Position numbers and translations under genes: made by a program. A stretch of DNA of 64,000 bases from Psychromonas marina (lineage in GTDB: Bacteria; Pseudomonadota; Gammaproteobacteria; Enterobacterales; Psychromonadaceae), in the NCBI RefSeq assembly GCF_030161115.1, contig NZ_BSPQ01000002.1, positions 655,344 through 719,343 on the forward strand. The letters run 5' to 3'. This document shows positions 1 to 9,100 of the stretch, one piece after another (the stretch's first letter is position 1; every line of letters begins with the position of its first letter). The notes below the pieces were generated by a model that was given only the letters and a program-made list of their open reading frames with translations, had not been told where the DNA came from and did not search any database.

Positions 1-1
1 G

Positions 2-1552
2 ATTTTCCATGTCAATGGAGACGATCCTGAAGCAGTTATTTTAGCAACACAAATTGCACTTGATTTCCGTAACACCTTCAAGCGTGATGTTGTTATCGAC
101 TTGGTTTGTTACCGTCGTCACGGACATAACGAAGCCGATGAGCCGAATGCAACACAACCTGTGATGTATCAAAAAATCAAAAAACATGAAACAACACGTG
201 AGCAGTACGCAACTCAACTTGAAGATGAAGGGGTTATTGCGAAAGGTTATGGTAAACAACTTGTTTCAGATTACCGTGATGCGCTTGATAATGGCGAGTG
301 TGTGGTGAAAGAGTGGCAATCGATGCAACATCAAAGTGTTGATTGGACGCCATATCTAAAACATGATTGGAATACACCTTACGAAGCACAGTTTTCTCGT
401 GACCGTCTTGGTGAGTTAGGTGAAGTCATCAGCCATTACCCTGAAGACCATGCACAACATTCACGTGTTAAGAAAATTTATAACGATCGTGAGTTAATGG
501 CTCGTGGTGAAAAACTATGTGATTGGGGCTTTGCAGAAAACCTCGCTTATGCAACGCTGCTTGATGCTAAATATAACATCCGTTTAGTCGGACAAGATTC
601 CGGCCGTGGTACGTTCTTCCATCGTCATGCTGTTTTACATGAACAAACAGAGGGCAGGACTTATCTGCCTTTACAAAATATCTCTGATGACCAAGGTCAC
701 TTTGATGTCTACGATTCTGTGTTATCAGAATGTGCAGTATTAGCCTTTGAATATGGTTATTCAACGGCAGCACCGAAAGGGCTTTGTATTTGGGAAGCGC
801 AATTTGGTGATTTCGCCAATGGCGCACAGGTTGTATTTGATCAATTCTTATCATCTGGTGAGCAAAAGTGGGGCCGTATGTGTGGTCTAACGGTAATGCT
901 GCCGCATGGTTATGAAGGTCAAGGTCCTGAGCATTCATCAGCACGTTTAGAGCGATACTTACAGCTTTGTGCTGAGCATAATATGCAAGTATGTATCCCT
1001 TCTACACCGGCACAGGTTTATCACATGTTACGCCGTCAGGTTGTTCGTGCGATGCGCCGTCCATTAATCGTTATGTCACCTAAATCACTATTACGTCATC
1101 CTCTTGCTGTTTCTAGTTTAGAAGAGCTAGCCAATGGCACATTCCAAAATGCCATTGATGAGATTGATACATTAGATAATAGCGCGGTTGACCGTGTCGT
1201 ACTTTGTAGCGGTAAAGTTTACTACGAACTACTTGCTAAACGCCGTAGTGAAGAACTAAATAATGTAGCTATTGTTCGTATTGAACAATTATATCCTTTC
1301 CCAACCAATGAGTTAGGTGATATTTTAGAACAGTATTGTAATGCAAAAGACGTAGTTTGGTGTCAAGAAGAACCACAAAACCAAGGTGCTTGGTACTGTA
1401 GTCAACATCACTTTAGAGGTGTGCTGCCAAATAATGCAAAACTGCATTATGCCGGTCGTGATGCATCTGCATCAACTGCTGTTGGTTATATCTCTCTACA
1501 TATTAAACAGCAGAAAGCGCTAGTTAATGATGCTTTAGGCTTAGAAGAATAG
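2..1552 (+). CDS. sucA: 2-oxoglutarate dehydrogenase E1 component, C-terminal part (5' end outside window)
   Basis: This is the thiamine-diphosphate E1 subunit of the 2-oxoglutarate dehydrogenase complex, which decarboxylates 2-oxoglutarate in the TCA cycle. The frame is open from the window edge, so the gene is truncated by the window and not broken; about 516 of the usual ~935 residues are present. Recognisable family segments are FHVNGDDPEAV at the very start, CYRRHGHNEADEP shortly after, and GQDSGRGTFFHRHAVLH in the transketolase-like pyrimidine-binding domain. The C-terminal domain ends near position 1552. sucB follows after 42 bp on the same strand, as in other gammaproteobacterial suc operons. 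Family identity is certain. Confidence 0.97.
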   Translation: MFHVNGDDPEAVILATQIALDFRNTFKRDVVIDLVCYRRHGHNEADEPNATQPVMYQKIKKHETTREQYATQLEDEGVIAKGYGKQLVSDYRDALDNGECVVKEWQSMQHQSVDWTPYLKHDWNTPYEAQFSRDRLGELGEVISHYPEDHAQHSRVKKIYNDRELMARGEKLCDWGFAENLAYATLLDAKYNIRLVGQDSGRGTFFHRHAVLHEQTEGRTYLPLQNISDDQGHFDVYDSVLSECAVLAFEYGYSTAAPKGLCIWEAQFGDFANGAQVVFDQFLSSGEQKWGRMCGLTVMLPHGYEGQGPEHSSARLERYLQLCAEHNMQVCIPSTPAQVYHMLRRQVVRAMRRPLIVMSPKSLLRHPLAVSSLEELANGTFQNAIDEIDTLDNSAVDRVVLCSGKVYYELLAKRRSEELNNVAIVRIEQLYPFPTNELGDILEQYCNAKDVVWCQEEPQNQGAWYCSQHHFRGVLPNNAKLHYAGRDASASTAVGYISLHIKQQKALVNDALGLEE

Positions 1553-1594
1553 AAACTAATTTAATAAAAAGACTTTTACCGTAGGACACACATT

Positions 1595-2758
1595 ATGATT
1601 GATATTTTAGTACCAGAACTACCAGAATCAGTTGCTGATGCAACAGTAGCAACATGGCAAAAACAAGCAGGCGATTTCGTTGAACGTGATGAAGTATTGG
1701 TTGAAATCGAAACTGATAAAGTAGTATTGGAAGTGCCTGCAACGGCATCTGGTATTTTACAAGAGATTATTGAAGATGAAGGTGCAACTGTACTTTCTAA
1801 ACAGCTTCTTGGTCGCTTAAAAGAGGGTGATGCTCCTGCTGAAAAACCAGCTGAAGTCGTTGTTGAAGAAGAATCTGGTGCTGCAGATGCTAGCCCATCT
1901 GTACGCCGCTTAATGTTAGAAGAGGGTATTAAAGCTTCTGAAATTAAAGGTTCGGGCAAAGGTGGCATGATCACACGTGAAGATGTTGATAAATTCCGTG
2001 AATCTAAAAACAAAGCTGAAACACCAGCGCAGGTTGATATTGTTGCTGCCGTTGCTGCACGTAGTGATAAACGTGTGCCGATGACTCGTCTACGTAAGCG
2101 TGTTGCAGAGCGTCTATTAGAGGCTAAAAACTCAACAGCGATGCTAACTACATTTAACGAAGTAAACATGAAACCAATCATGGACCTTCGTAAGCAATAC
2201 CAAGAAGTATTTGAGAAAAAACATGGCATCCGTTTAGGTTTCATGTCGTTTTACATCAAAGCAGTAACAGAAGCGCTAAAACGTTACCCTGAAGTAAATG
2301 CTGCCATTGATGGTACTGATATTGTTTACCACAACTTCTTTGATATCAGCATTGCTGTATCAACACCACGCGGACTGGTAACACCAGTACTTCGTGATAC
2401 AGATACGTTAAGTGTTGCTGAGATTGAAAAAGGGATTCGTGAATTAGCGATTAAAGGTCGTGATGGCAAGCTAACAGTTGACGAAATGATGGGCGGAAAC
2501 TTTACCGTGACTAACGGTGGTGTATTTGGTTCATTACTTTCAACGCCGATTATTAACCCTCCACAGGCTGCGATATTGGGCATGCACAAAATCCAAGATC
2601 GTCCTATGGCGATTGACGGAAAAGTAGAAATTTTACCGATGATGTATTTGGCACTGTCTTATGATCATCGTTTGATTGATGGTAAAGAATCAGTTGGGTT
2701 CTTAGTCACAATTAAAGAACTTCTTGAAGATCCAACACGTCTTTTATTAGACGTTTAA
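1595..2758 (+). CDS. sucB: Dihydrolipoyllysine succinyltransferase, E2 of 2-oxoglutarate dehydrogenase
   Basis: E2 core of the 2-oxoglutarate dehydrogenase complex; it transfers the succinyl group from E1 to CoA by a swinging lipoyl arm. One lipoyl domain occupies residues 1-75 with the lipoylated lysine in [11 protein letters not shown] (K42). A peripheral-subunit-binding domain follows around residues 100-140 ([20 protein letters not shown]), and the catalytic acyltransferase domain ends with [10 protein letters not shown] (His358). The length of 387 residues is slightly short for SucB (usually about 400) because of compact linkers. The start codon is followed directly by the conserved [12 protein letters not shown]. 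It is the second gene of the sucABCD cluster. Confidence 0.97.
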   Translation: MIDILVPELPESVADATVATWQKQAGDFVERDEVLVEIETDKVVLEVPATASGILQEIIEDEGATVLSKQLLGRLKEGDAPAEKPAEVVVEEESGAADASPSVRRLMLEEGIKASEIKGSGKGGMITREDVDKFRESKNKAETPAQVDIVAAVAARSDKRVPMTRLRKRVAERLLEAKNSTAMLTTFNEVNMKPIMDLRKQYQEVFEKKHGIRLGFMSFYIKAVTEALKRYPEVNAAIDGTDIVYHNFFDISIAVSTPRGLVTPVLRDTDTLSVAEIEKGIRELAIKGRDGKLTVDEMMGGNFTVTNGGVFGSLLSTPIINPPQAAILGMHKIQDRPMAIDGKVEILPMMYLALSYDHRLIDGKESVGFLVTIKELLEDPTRLLLDV

Positions 2759-2770
2759 TGATCTAGAACA

Positions 2771-2828
2771 AAAAGCGTGAGCGATTATTCATTTATATAA
2801 ACTTTAGATGGAAATCGCTTTGCGCTTT
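2771..2828 (+). other. Intercistronic hairpin between sucB and sucC
   Basis: A 16-nt left arm (2771-2786) pairs with 2813-2828; AGCGATT/AATCGCT is perfect and the outer AAGCG/CGCTT continues it with small internal mismatches. There is no U-tract, so this looks like an RNA-processing, stabilising or REP-like hairpin and not a strong terminator. It lies in the only sizeable gap (139 bp) of the suc cluster. Confidence 0.5.
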
Positions 2829-2897
2829 AGTACTATTGTATTACTTGGTCGGCCGCAGAGGTGGCTGTTAGTTTAACTCAACATATGGATAAGAATC

Positions 2898-4064
2898 ATG
2901 AATTTGCATGAATATCAGGCAAAGCAGTTGTTCACAGAATACGGTCTTCCTGTTCCACAGGGGTTCGCATGTGACAGTGCAGAGGAAGCAGTAAATGCAG
3001 CATCGGCATTAGGTGGCGAAAGATGGGTTATCAAATGTCAAGTACATGCAGGTGGTCGTGGTAAAGCAGGTGGTGTTGAGCTAGTTAAAACTAAAGATGG
3101 TTTACGTGATTTTGCACATAAGTGGTTAGGTAAAAACCTAGTTACTTACCAAACAGATGCAAATGGACAACCGGTTAACAAATTATTAGTAGAGAGCTGT
3201 AGCGATATCGCTAACGAGCTATATTTAGGTGCGGTTATCGACCGTGCATCTCAGCGTGTTACTTTCATGGCATCAACAGAAGGTGGTGTTGAGATTGAGA
3301 AAGTGGCTGAAGAAACACCTGAGTTAATTCATACTGCAATCATCGACCCATTGGTTGGCGCACAAGCGTACCAAGGTCGTGAATTAGCATTCAAATTAGG
3401 ACTTTCTGGTAAGCAGATTGGCCAATTTACAAAAATCTTCCTAGGTCTTGCGACTATTTTCCAAGAGAAAGATTTAGCACTATTAGAGATTAACCCATTA
3501 GTGGTAACTGCACAGGACGACCTAATCTGTCTTGACGGTAAAATCTCAATTGATTCAAATGCAATGTACCGTCAACAAGATCTTCATGCGATTAACGATA
3601 CAACGCAAGATGACGAACGTGAAATGCACGCAGCACAGTGGGAACTTAACTATGTAGCACTTGATGGTAACATCGGCTGTATGGTTAACGGCGCAGGCCT
3701 TGCAATGGGGACAATGGATATCGTGCACCTGCACGGTGGTAACCCAGCTAACTTCTTGGATGTTGGCGGCGGTGCAACAAAAGAGCGTGTAACGGAAGCA
3801 TTTAAAATCATTCTTTCTGACGATAAAGTTGAAGCTGTTTTAGTGAACATCTTCGGTGGTATCGTACGTTGTGATTTAATTGCTGAAGGTGTTATCGGCG
3901 CGGTTGAAGAGGTAGGTGTTTCTGTTCCTGTTATCGTTCGTTTAGAAGGTAATAACGCAGAGCTTGGGCGTAAGCTTCTTGCTGATTCTGGTTTAAATAT
4001 TATTGCAGCAACATCCCTAACAGATGCGGCTGAGCAGTCTGTGAAAGCGGTAGGTGGCAAATAA
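2898..4064 (+). CDS. sucC: Succinyl-CoA synthetase (ADP-forming) beta subunit
   Basis: Beta subunit of succinyl-CoA synthetase; with SucD it makes succinate and ATP from succinyl-CoA. It is 388 residues, the standard length. It opens with [12 protein letters not shown] and has the ATP-grasp region ([18 protein letters not shown] near residues 43-60) and the CoA-ligase domain with [10 protein letters not shown] around residue 320. The stop codon overlaps the sucD start (TAATG at 4062-4066), which implies translational coupling and equal production of the two subunits. Confidence 0.98.
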   Translation: MNLHEYQAKQLFTEYGLPVPQGFACDSAEEAVNAASALGGERWVIKCQVHAGGRGKAGGVELVKTKDGLRDFAHKWLGKNLVTYQTDANGQPVNKLLVESCSDIANELYLGAVIDRASQRVTFMASTEGGVEIEKVAEETPELIHTAIIDPLVGAQAYQGRELAFKLGLSGKQIGQFTKIFLGLATIFQEKDLALLEINPLVVTAQDDLICLDGKISIDSNAMYRQQDLHAINDTTQDDEREMHAAQWELNYVALDGNIGCMVNGAGLAMGTMDIVHLHGGNPANFLDVGGGATKERVTEAFKIILSDDKVEAVLVNIFGGIVRCDLIAEGVIGAVEEVGVSVPVIVRLEGNNAELGRKLLADSGLNIIAATSLTDAAEQSVKAVGGK

Positions 4065-4936
4065 TGAGCATTTTAATTAATAAAGATACAAAAGTAATTT
4101 GTCAGGGCTTTACTGGTGGTCAAGGTACTTTCCATTCAGAACAAGCGCTTGAGTACGGTACACAAATGGTCGGTGGTGTATCACCGGGTAAAGGCGGTCA
4201 AGTTCACCTAGGTCTTCCTGTATTTAATACGGTACGTGATGCAGTAGAAGCTACAGGTGCAACAGCATCTGTTATCTATGTACCAGCACCATTTTGTAAA
4301 GATGCGATTTTAGAAGCGATTGATGCGGGTATTAAACTGATTGTGACAATCACTGAAGGTATTCCAACGTTAGATCTTGTTGAAGTTAAAGTAAAACTTG
4401 ATCAACAAGGCGTGGTAATGATCGGTCCTAACTGTCCGGGTGTTATTACACCAGATGAATGTAAAATTGGTATTATGCCAGGTCACATTCATCAGAAAGG
4501 CCGTGTTGGTATTGTTTCTCGTTCTGGTACGTTAACGTACGAAGCGGTTAAGCAAACAACCGATGAAGGTTTTGGTCAATCAACCTGTGTTGGTATCGGT
4601 GGCGATCCAATTCCTGGTTCAAGTTTTATCGATATTCTTAAACTCTTCCAAGAAGACCCAGAGACTGAAGCGATTGTAATGATCGGTGAAATCGGTGGTA
4701 CTGCTGAAGAAGAAGCTGCTGCGTTTATTAAAGCAAATGTAACTAAACCTGTTGTTTCTTACATTGCGGGTGTTACAGCTCCTGCTGGTAAGCGTATGGG
4801 CCATGCTGGTGCAATTATCGCTGGCGGTAAAGGTACTGCTGAAGATAAATTCAAAGCACTTGAAGATGCAGGCGTAAAAACGACTAAATCTTTAGCTGAT
4901 ATTGGTAAAGCGTTACGTGAAGTAACGGGTTGGTAG
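4064..4936 (+). CDS. sucD: Succinyl-CoA synthetase alpha subunit
   Basis: Alpha subunit of succinyl-CoA synthetase, which binds CoA and carries the phosphohistidine intermediate. It is 290 residues, normal length. It has the CoA-binding Rossmann start ([15 protein letters not shown]) and the active-site histidine in [15 protein letters not shown] near residue 246. It overlaps sucC by one base and is the last gene of the suc cluster; a strong intrinsic terminator lies about 55 bp downstream. Confidence 0.98.
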   Translation: MSILINKDTKVICQGFTGGQGTFHSEQALEYGTQMVGGVSPGKGGQVHLGLPVFNTVRDAVEATGATASVIYVPAPFCKDAILEAIDAGIKLIVTITEGIPTLDLVEVKVKLDQQGVVMIGPNCPGVITPDECKIGIMPGHIHQKGRVGIVSRSGTLTYEAVKQTTDEGFGQSTCVGIGGDPIPGSSFIDILKLFQEDPETEAIVMIGEIGGTAEEEAAAFIKANVTKPVVSYIAGVTAPAGKRMGHAGAIIAGGKGTAEDKFKALEDAGVKTTKSLADIGKALREVTGW

Positions 4937-4991
4937 ACTTTTAGATAGCGGTCAGTTTTTAGCTGTCAGCTTTCAGTAAACCACAAATTAG

Positions 4992-5017
4992 AGCCTCGCA
5001 TTTAGCGGGGCTTTTTT
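4992..5017 (+). terminator. Intrinsic terminator after sucD
   Basis: The 8-bp stem AGCCTCGC/GCGGGGCT (one G-T pair) has a 5-nt loop and runs straight into TTTTTT. It ends the sucABCD transcription unit. Confidence 0.85.
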
Positions 5018-5062
5018 GTGGCCTTTATAATAGCTTCGAGCTTCGAGTAGCTAGCTGCGAAC

Positions 5063-5209
5063 CTCATTGCTCATAGCTCATAGCTCGTTACTCATTACTC
5101 GTCGTTCGTAACTCATTGCTCGTCGTTCGTAATTCATTGCTCGTCGCTCGTCGCTCGTTACTCATTGCTTGTCGCTCGTTACTCGACGCTCATCAGTCAT
5201 TGCTTATCA
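5063..5209. repeat. Degenerate heptanucleotide tandem array (21 units of 7 bp)
   Basis: Twenty-one consecutive 7-bp units run without a single phase slip. The main unit types are CTCATTG, CTCGTCG, CTCGTTA, TTCGTAA and CTCATAG. T at unit position 2 and C at position 3 are near invariant, while positions 5-7 vary. Further units (GCTGTCA, GCTTTCA) may occur upstream of the terminator near 4962-4975. The array runs into the 3' end of the minus-strand DUF2149 gene: its stop codon is TCA at 5193-5195, and its last codons are heptamer DNA. No spacers or palindromic repeats are present, so it is not a CRISPR. Confidence 0.9.
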
Positions 5210-5525
5210 AAATCAACTTCCCTGTTTCAGGATCACGATAGACTTGCCCCATAGATTGATAACCCGACTGGCTTTGTATTTTCTTCTGTAAGGTTTCTGG
5301 AGGTGCTGATAACTCTTTACCAACTGAAGTCACTGTCTGCATGTTCGTCGGCAGTTTTTGTTGAGTATTAATATCGAAGTGTTTTTCTAAGTCAGGGCTG
5401 ACGGCCACTAATGCCGCAATTAAACCACATGAAAACACTAGCATGATGTCAACCAGATTTGCTAAGGGCCCTAACGGCTCTGCTTCAGGGCTATCAAACT
5501 GACTACTGCGCCATTCATCATTCAT
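5193..5525 (-). CDS. DUF2149 single-pass membrane protein, ExbD-like partner
   Basis: A 110-residue protein with the DUF2149 look: a polar N-terminus ending in EPLGPLANLVDIMLVFSCG, one transmembrane segment at about residues 24-42 and a ~65-residue periplasmic tail. This N-in, single-TM topology is that of ExbD/TolR-type partners of proton channels. The start is 9 bp downstream of the ExbB-like gene, so the two are probably translated together. Last gene of the cobalamin-riboswitch operon. The C-terminal codons (ILISND, stop) fall inside the heptamer array, suggesting the gene end was replaced or created by repeat growth. The role as a force-transducing partner of the channel is inferred from topology and context. 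Confidence 0.75.
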   Translation of the reverse strand: MNDEWRSSQFDSPEAEPLGPLANLVDIMLVFSCGLIAALVAVSPDLEKHFDINTQQKLPTNMQTVTSVGKELSAPPETLQKKIQSQSGYQSMGQVYRDPETGKLILISND

Positions 5526-5534
5526 TGGGTTATC

Positions 5535-6083
5535 CTACTTATTCACGTTTAAGTTATTATTTACACTATTTTTAGTCGTGTTTGTTGTAATCGAAATAAT
5601 GGCACTGTCGCTATTTATATCATTATTCTGCAATTTTTTGGCTCTTGTAATGGTTACAATAGCTATCGCATTATCATACCAACGGCGACGTACACGACCC
5701 AATACGAAACCAATGATACCTGCCAATAACCCGATAATTGTGGTATCAAAAGCGACCGTCATTGCTGTTGTCAAAATACTAATATCACCAGTGCCTAATG
5801 CTGATAAACCTGGCCCTAAAGGGATTAGCGTACCCATTAAACCAAGCATGGGGGCAATGCGTGTAATAAAATCAGCTCGTTCAATACGCTTTTTCCCCTG
5901 CTCCATTAGGTGCTGTTTATGTAGCCCTTTTACGAGGGTAGGGATCACCGAAAATCGTTCAGCAAATGCGAGCCCAATTTCATAAATACCGAGCCCAACA
6001 AAAAATAGTAATCCCCATACAACCGGCTGTAATAGGTATGAGGTGATAAGGTGCATTAAATCTAACGAAAAAGAAAACATCAT
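5535..6083 (-). CDS. MotA/TolQ/ExbB proton-channel family protein
   Basis: A 182-residue inner-membrane protein with three predicted membrane segments (about residues 12-32, 78-100 and 110-132). The family signature is FITRIAPMLGLMGTLIPLGPGLSAL followed by AMTVAFDTTIIGLLAGIIGFVLG. Such proteins form pentameric proton channels that drive a partner (ExbD, TolR, MotB). Here the partner is probably the adjacent DUF2149 protein. It lies downstream of cobN in the riboswitch operon, with no tonB nearby. The Asn/Asp/Ser-rich C-terminal tail (from about residue 152) looks non-conserved. The family is well supported; that it energises CobN is inference. Confidence 0.85.
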   Translation of the reverse strand: MMFSFSLDLMHLITSYLLQPVVWGLLFFVGLGIYEIGLAFAERFSVIPTLVKGLHKQHLMEQGKKRIERADFITRIAPMLGLMGTLIPLGPGLSALGTGDISILTTAMTVAFDTTIIGLLAGIIGFVLGRVRRRWYDNAIAIVTITRAKKLQNNDINSDSAIISITTNTTKNSVNNNLNVNK

Positions 6084-6116
6084 AATAAATTTTCCAAATA
6101 AAACAGTTATTGAAAA

Positions 6117-6145
6117 AGGGCGATAATCGATTAGATTAACGCCCT
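6117..6145 (-). other. Hairpin in the cobN-exbB gap
   Basis: AGGGCG (6117-6122) pairs with CGCCCT (6140-6145), with further pairing inside (ATC/GAT). It lies in the 78-bp gap between cobN and the ExbB-like gene and has no U-tract. It may tune the large stoichiometry difference expected between the chelatase and its channel; that is speculation. Confidence 0.35.
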
Positions 6146-6161
6146 GTAATTAAGCTGGTTA

Positions 6162-9100
6162 TCAATCTAGCTTTTTAAGCTTTCGATGCGCATGTAGATA
6201 ACCCAATAGCATTAACAAAAATACGCCAATAACGAGTCCCAGCAGTAAAGGGCGATTAGATTCACCTGTTTGCTTTTCATTATTCTGCGTATCGTTATTT
6301 TCGTTCGCGTTATTTTCAATGGGGTTAGCTTGTTCAGCAGTGTTATCCAAGACGCCTGCAGTTATCTCTTGAATGTGCTGATAATTCACTGCTTGCTCTG
6401 AATTATCTTGTTCAGGTGTATGCTTTGCTGTTGCTAACACCTCACTCAACTGCTGTTCTAATTGTGCGGTTAATAGTGGTTTGATATAAGCATAGATTGG
6501 GTGATTTGCATGAGTGTGGCCACTACCTGGTATACCATGTTCAACAATGTTGTTAGCAAATTGTTCCGCAATCTGTTGTTGGGTTTGTTGGTCTGCTTGC
6601 CAAAATCCTTTTTCAATAGCGACTAACATGATTGCTAAAATATTACTTTGCACGTGTACATTATGTTGCTCTTGTAAAAAATCGTTTAGTCCAATCTGTA
6701 ACGAATCATCGATATAGACGGCTTTAAGATCTTCCCATACCCAGTCATGAATAATCTCTGGGCTGGTTGCTTGCCAGCCCCATAAATTTTCAATAAATTC
6801 ACTGCCCATGGTACGAGCGCCTGCATAACCTTGGTTCATTAAAGGCTCTATCCATTGTCGATTTAAGAATCTACCACGCAGCTCAGATAACAAAGCGGTT
6901 TGTAGTGGTTCAATAGATAAATTACTGTTATTGGCATGTGATATTACAAAGCTGTTTGGTTGTTCACCATTCACTGTTTCGATTGCTAGATTCAAACCAC
7001 CTAAATAATCATAAGCATCATTATTATCAATCAAGCCATAGAGGTTACTTGCACGTCCCAAATAAGTGCTATTTACTTTACCTAATTGCTGGCGAAAGAG
7101 AGCACTAACATTATTTCCGTTAGTGAATTCAGTACCTTCAACGCCATAAGCATGGCTCATGCGTTTGATATAAGCTTCACCTAATTGTTTGCGCTCGTGC
7201 CAAGCTCCTGAACGCTCTGCTAATCGGTTAACACCCGCGCCATATGCGCCTGGTGCTGTGCCGAAAATTCGATAACTCGCCTGACGACCTAACTGTGATG
7301 CCGATAATGAAGGGTCTAAGCGTAATAACGCTTGTGCCTCAAGTAACCAGTTGCTGGCAACCATATTATTGCTTATCGGTTCATCTAAAAGATGTGTTTG
7401 TGCGCTTAACAAGTTTTCGATTGGCTCAAGCGCAGCAGTTAATGCACTGCGCAGTGCCGGGTGTTTTTGTTCAATATCTTGCTTACTCGCCGCTAATGCG
7501 AGTAAAACAGATTTGTCTAACCATGCTAGTTGCTGTGCATATAAGTCTCTGAATAAACCTGATGTAGTGAAAACAATATCGCGTCGTTTATCACGTTGTT
7601 CATCTAACTCAACAAGTTGCAGTGATTTTAGTATGCCACGCTGGTTCCATATCGGTTTAACACCTAGCATATCCATCCCGAACGCTATCATCGCGCCTTC
7701 ATCACGAACCGCATCTGATGCCCATAAAATTACCGCTTCTTTATGTGTGCTGTCGGTGAGAGGGTTTTCTTGTCTCGCTTTTGTAGCCAGTTGTTGACCT
7801 GTTTCAAAGCCTAATTTAGAAGGAATTAAACTGCCATCAAGTGCATAAAAATTTCTGCCCGTTGGTAATGAAGCTGGCGTTCTAACAGGATCGTTACCTT
7901 TACCTGGTGCAATGAATCCACCATTTAAAGCATTAAACAATGCTTTCATTTCAGCAGAAGGTGACGCGATTAAATCTGATTCAATTTGTTCACGTTGTAT
8001 TTCGCTTAATGATGTTTCACCTTTGATAATCGAGTTAAGCATGGTGCTTACAGCATCATTTTCCCAATCTTGTCCAAATACATGTAAACCCAGTGGCATA
8101 AAGTCTTCTTGTAAATGCGTGAGATAATGTCCTACCTCATGTAATAAAAAGTGGTCATCTACTTCTCCAAATCCAATTCCACGTACTTGTAGCTCTTCAT
8201 GCATGCTTGCAACAAGCTCATCTTGTAAATTCAATACTTCTATTTTATGGCGTAATGCTTTGATCGCTTTTTTTCTTGTATCCTCATTCATCGCCGCTTC
8301 AGCACTTTCAATCAACTGTCTTAATTGCAATAAACCATCATAAAGTTCCGTGGTTGCAAGCGGGGGCGTAAGGTGGTCAATCATGACTGCTTGTCCACGA
8401 CGTTTTGCTTGAATTCCTTCACCAACACCATCAACAATGTATGGGTAAATACTTGGAATATGCTCAATGATAAGAGATGGATAATCACTTGCTGACAGAC
8501 CAACTGCACGTTTTGGTAAAAACTCATAGGTTGAATGGCGGCCTAAATGAATAATAGCCTGTGCTTGAAACACATCGCGGAGATGATAATAAAAAGCTAA
8601 GTATTGGTGTGGTGGTGGGAAGGTCATATTTGCGTGTAATAATTCCTCGTTAATTTCCCAGCCTCTTGGTGGCTGTGGTCCTAAGAAAACATTACCAAAC
8701 AGCACACCAGGCAACAAAATTTCATTGTTCCATACCATGGTTTTACCCGGTGCATTACCCCAACCACGGATGCCTTCGATATTCATCGCTATGATTGCGT
8801 CTTTTAGCTGTTCAGCTTCAAGCCAAAGCGACTTATTGGTCGTTTTTTTATCTCGCTGTTGTTGAACAAGTTGTTGATAGTTATCAGTTAACTGGTCAAG
8901 TAAATCAAGCGTGCGTGAACGGCCTTTATGTGCGACACCATCAAGCGCGTGATGCAAATCAGAGGACGTAGACGCAATCGTATTGAGTAGCTGTTTTAAT
9001 ACGTTATTACGCTCAACTAATGAGATGTTCGCCAATAAAGTATTACCTTCACCGTGCAAGTATGAATCAATGTTGGCATGTAAGTGTCCTAGTGGGCCAT

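Noticed and set aside
5063..5209. Possible CRISPR array
   Set aside because: The units are 7 bp, contiguous and degenerate; there are no 20-40 bp repeats with unique spacers and no cas genes.
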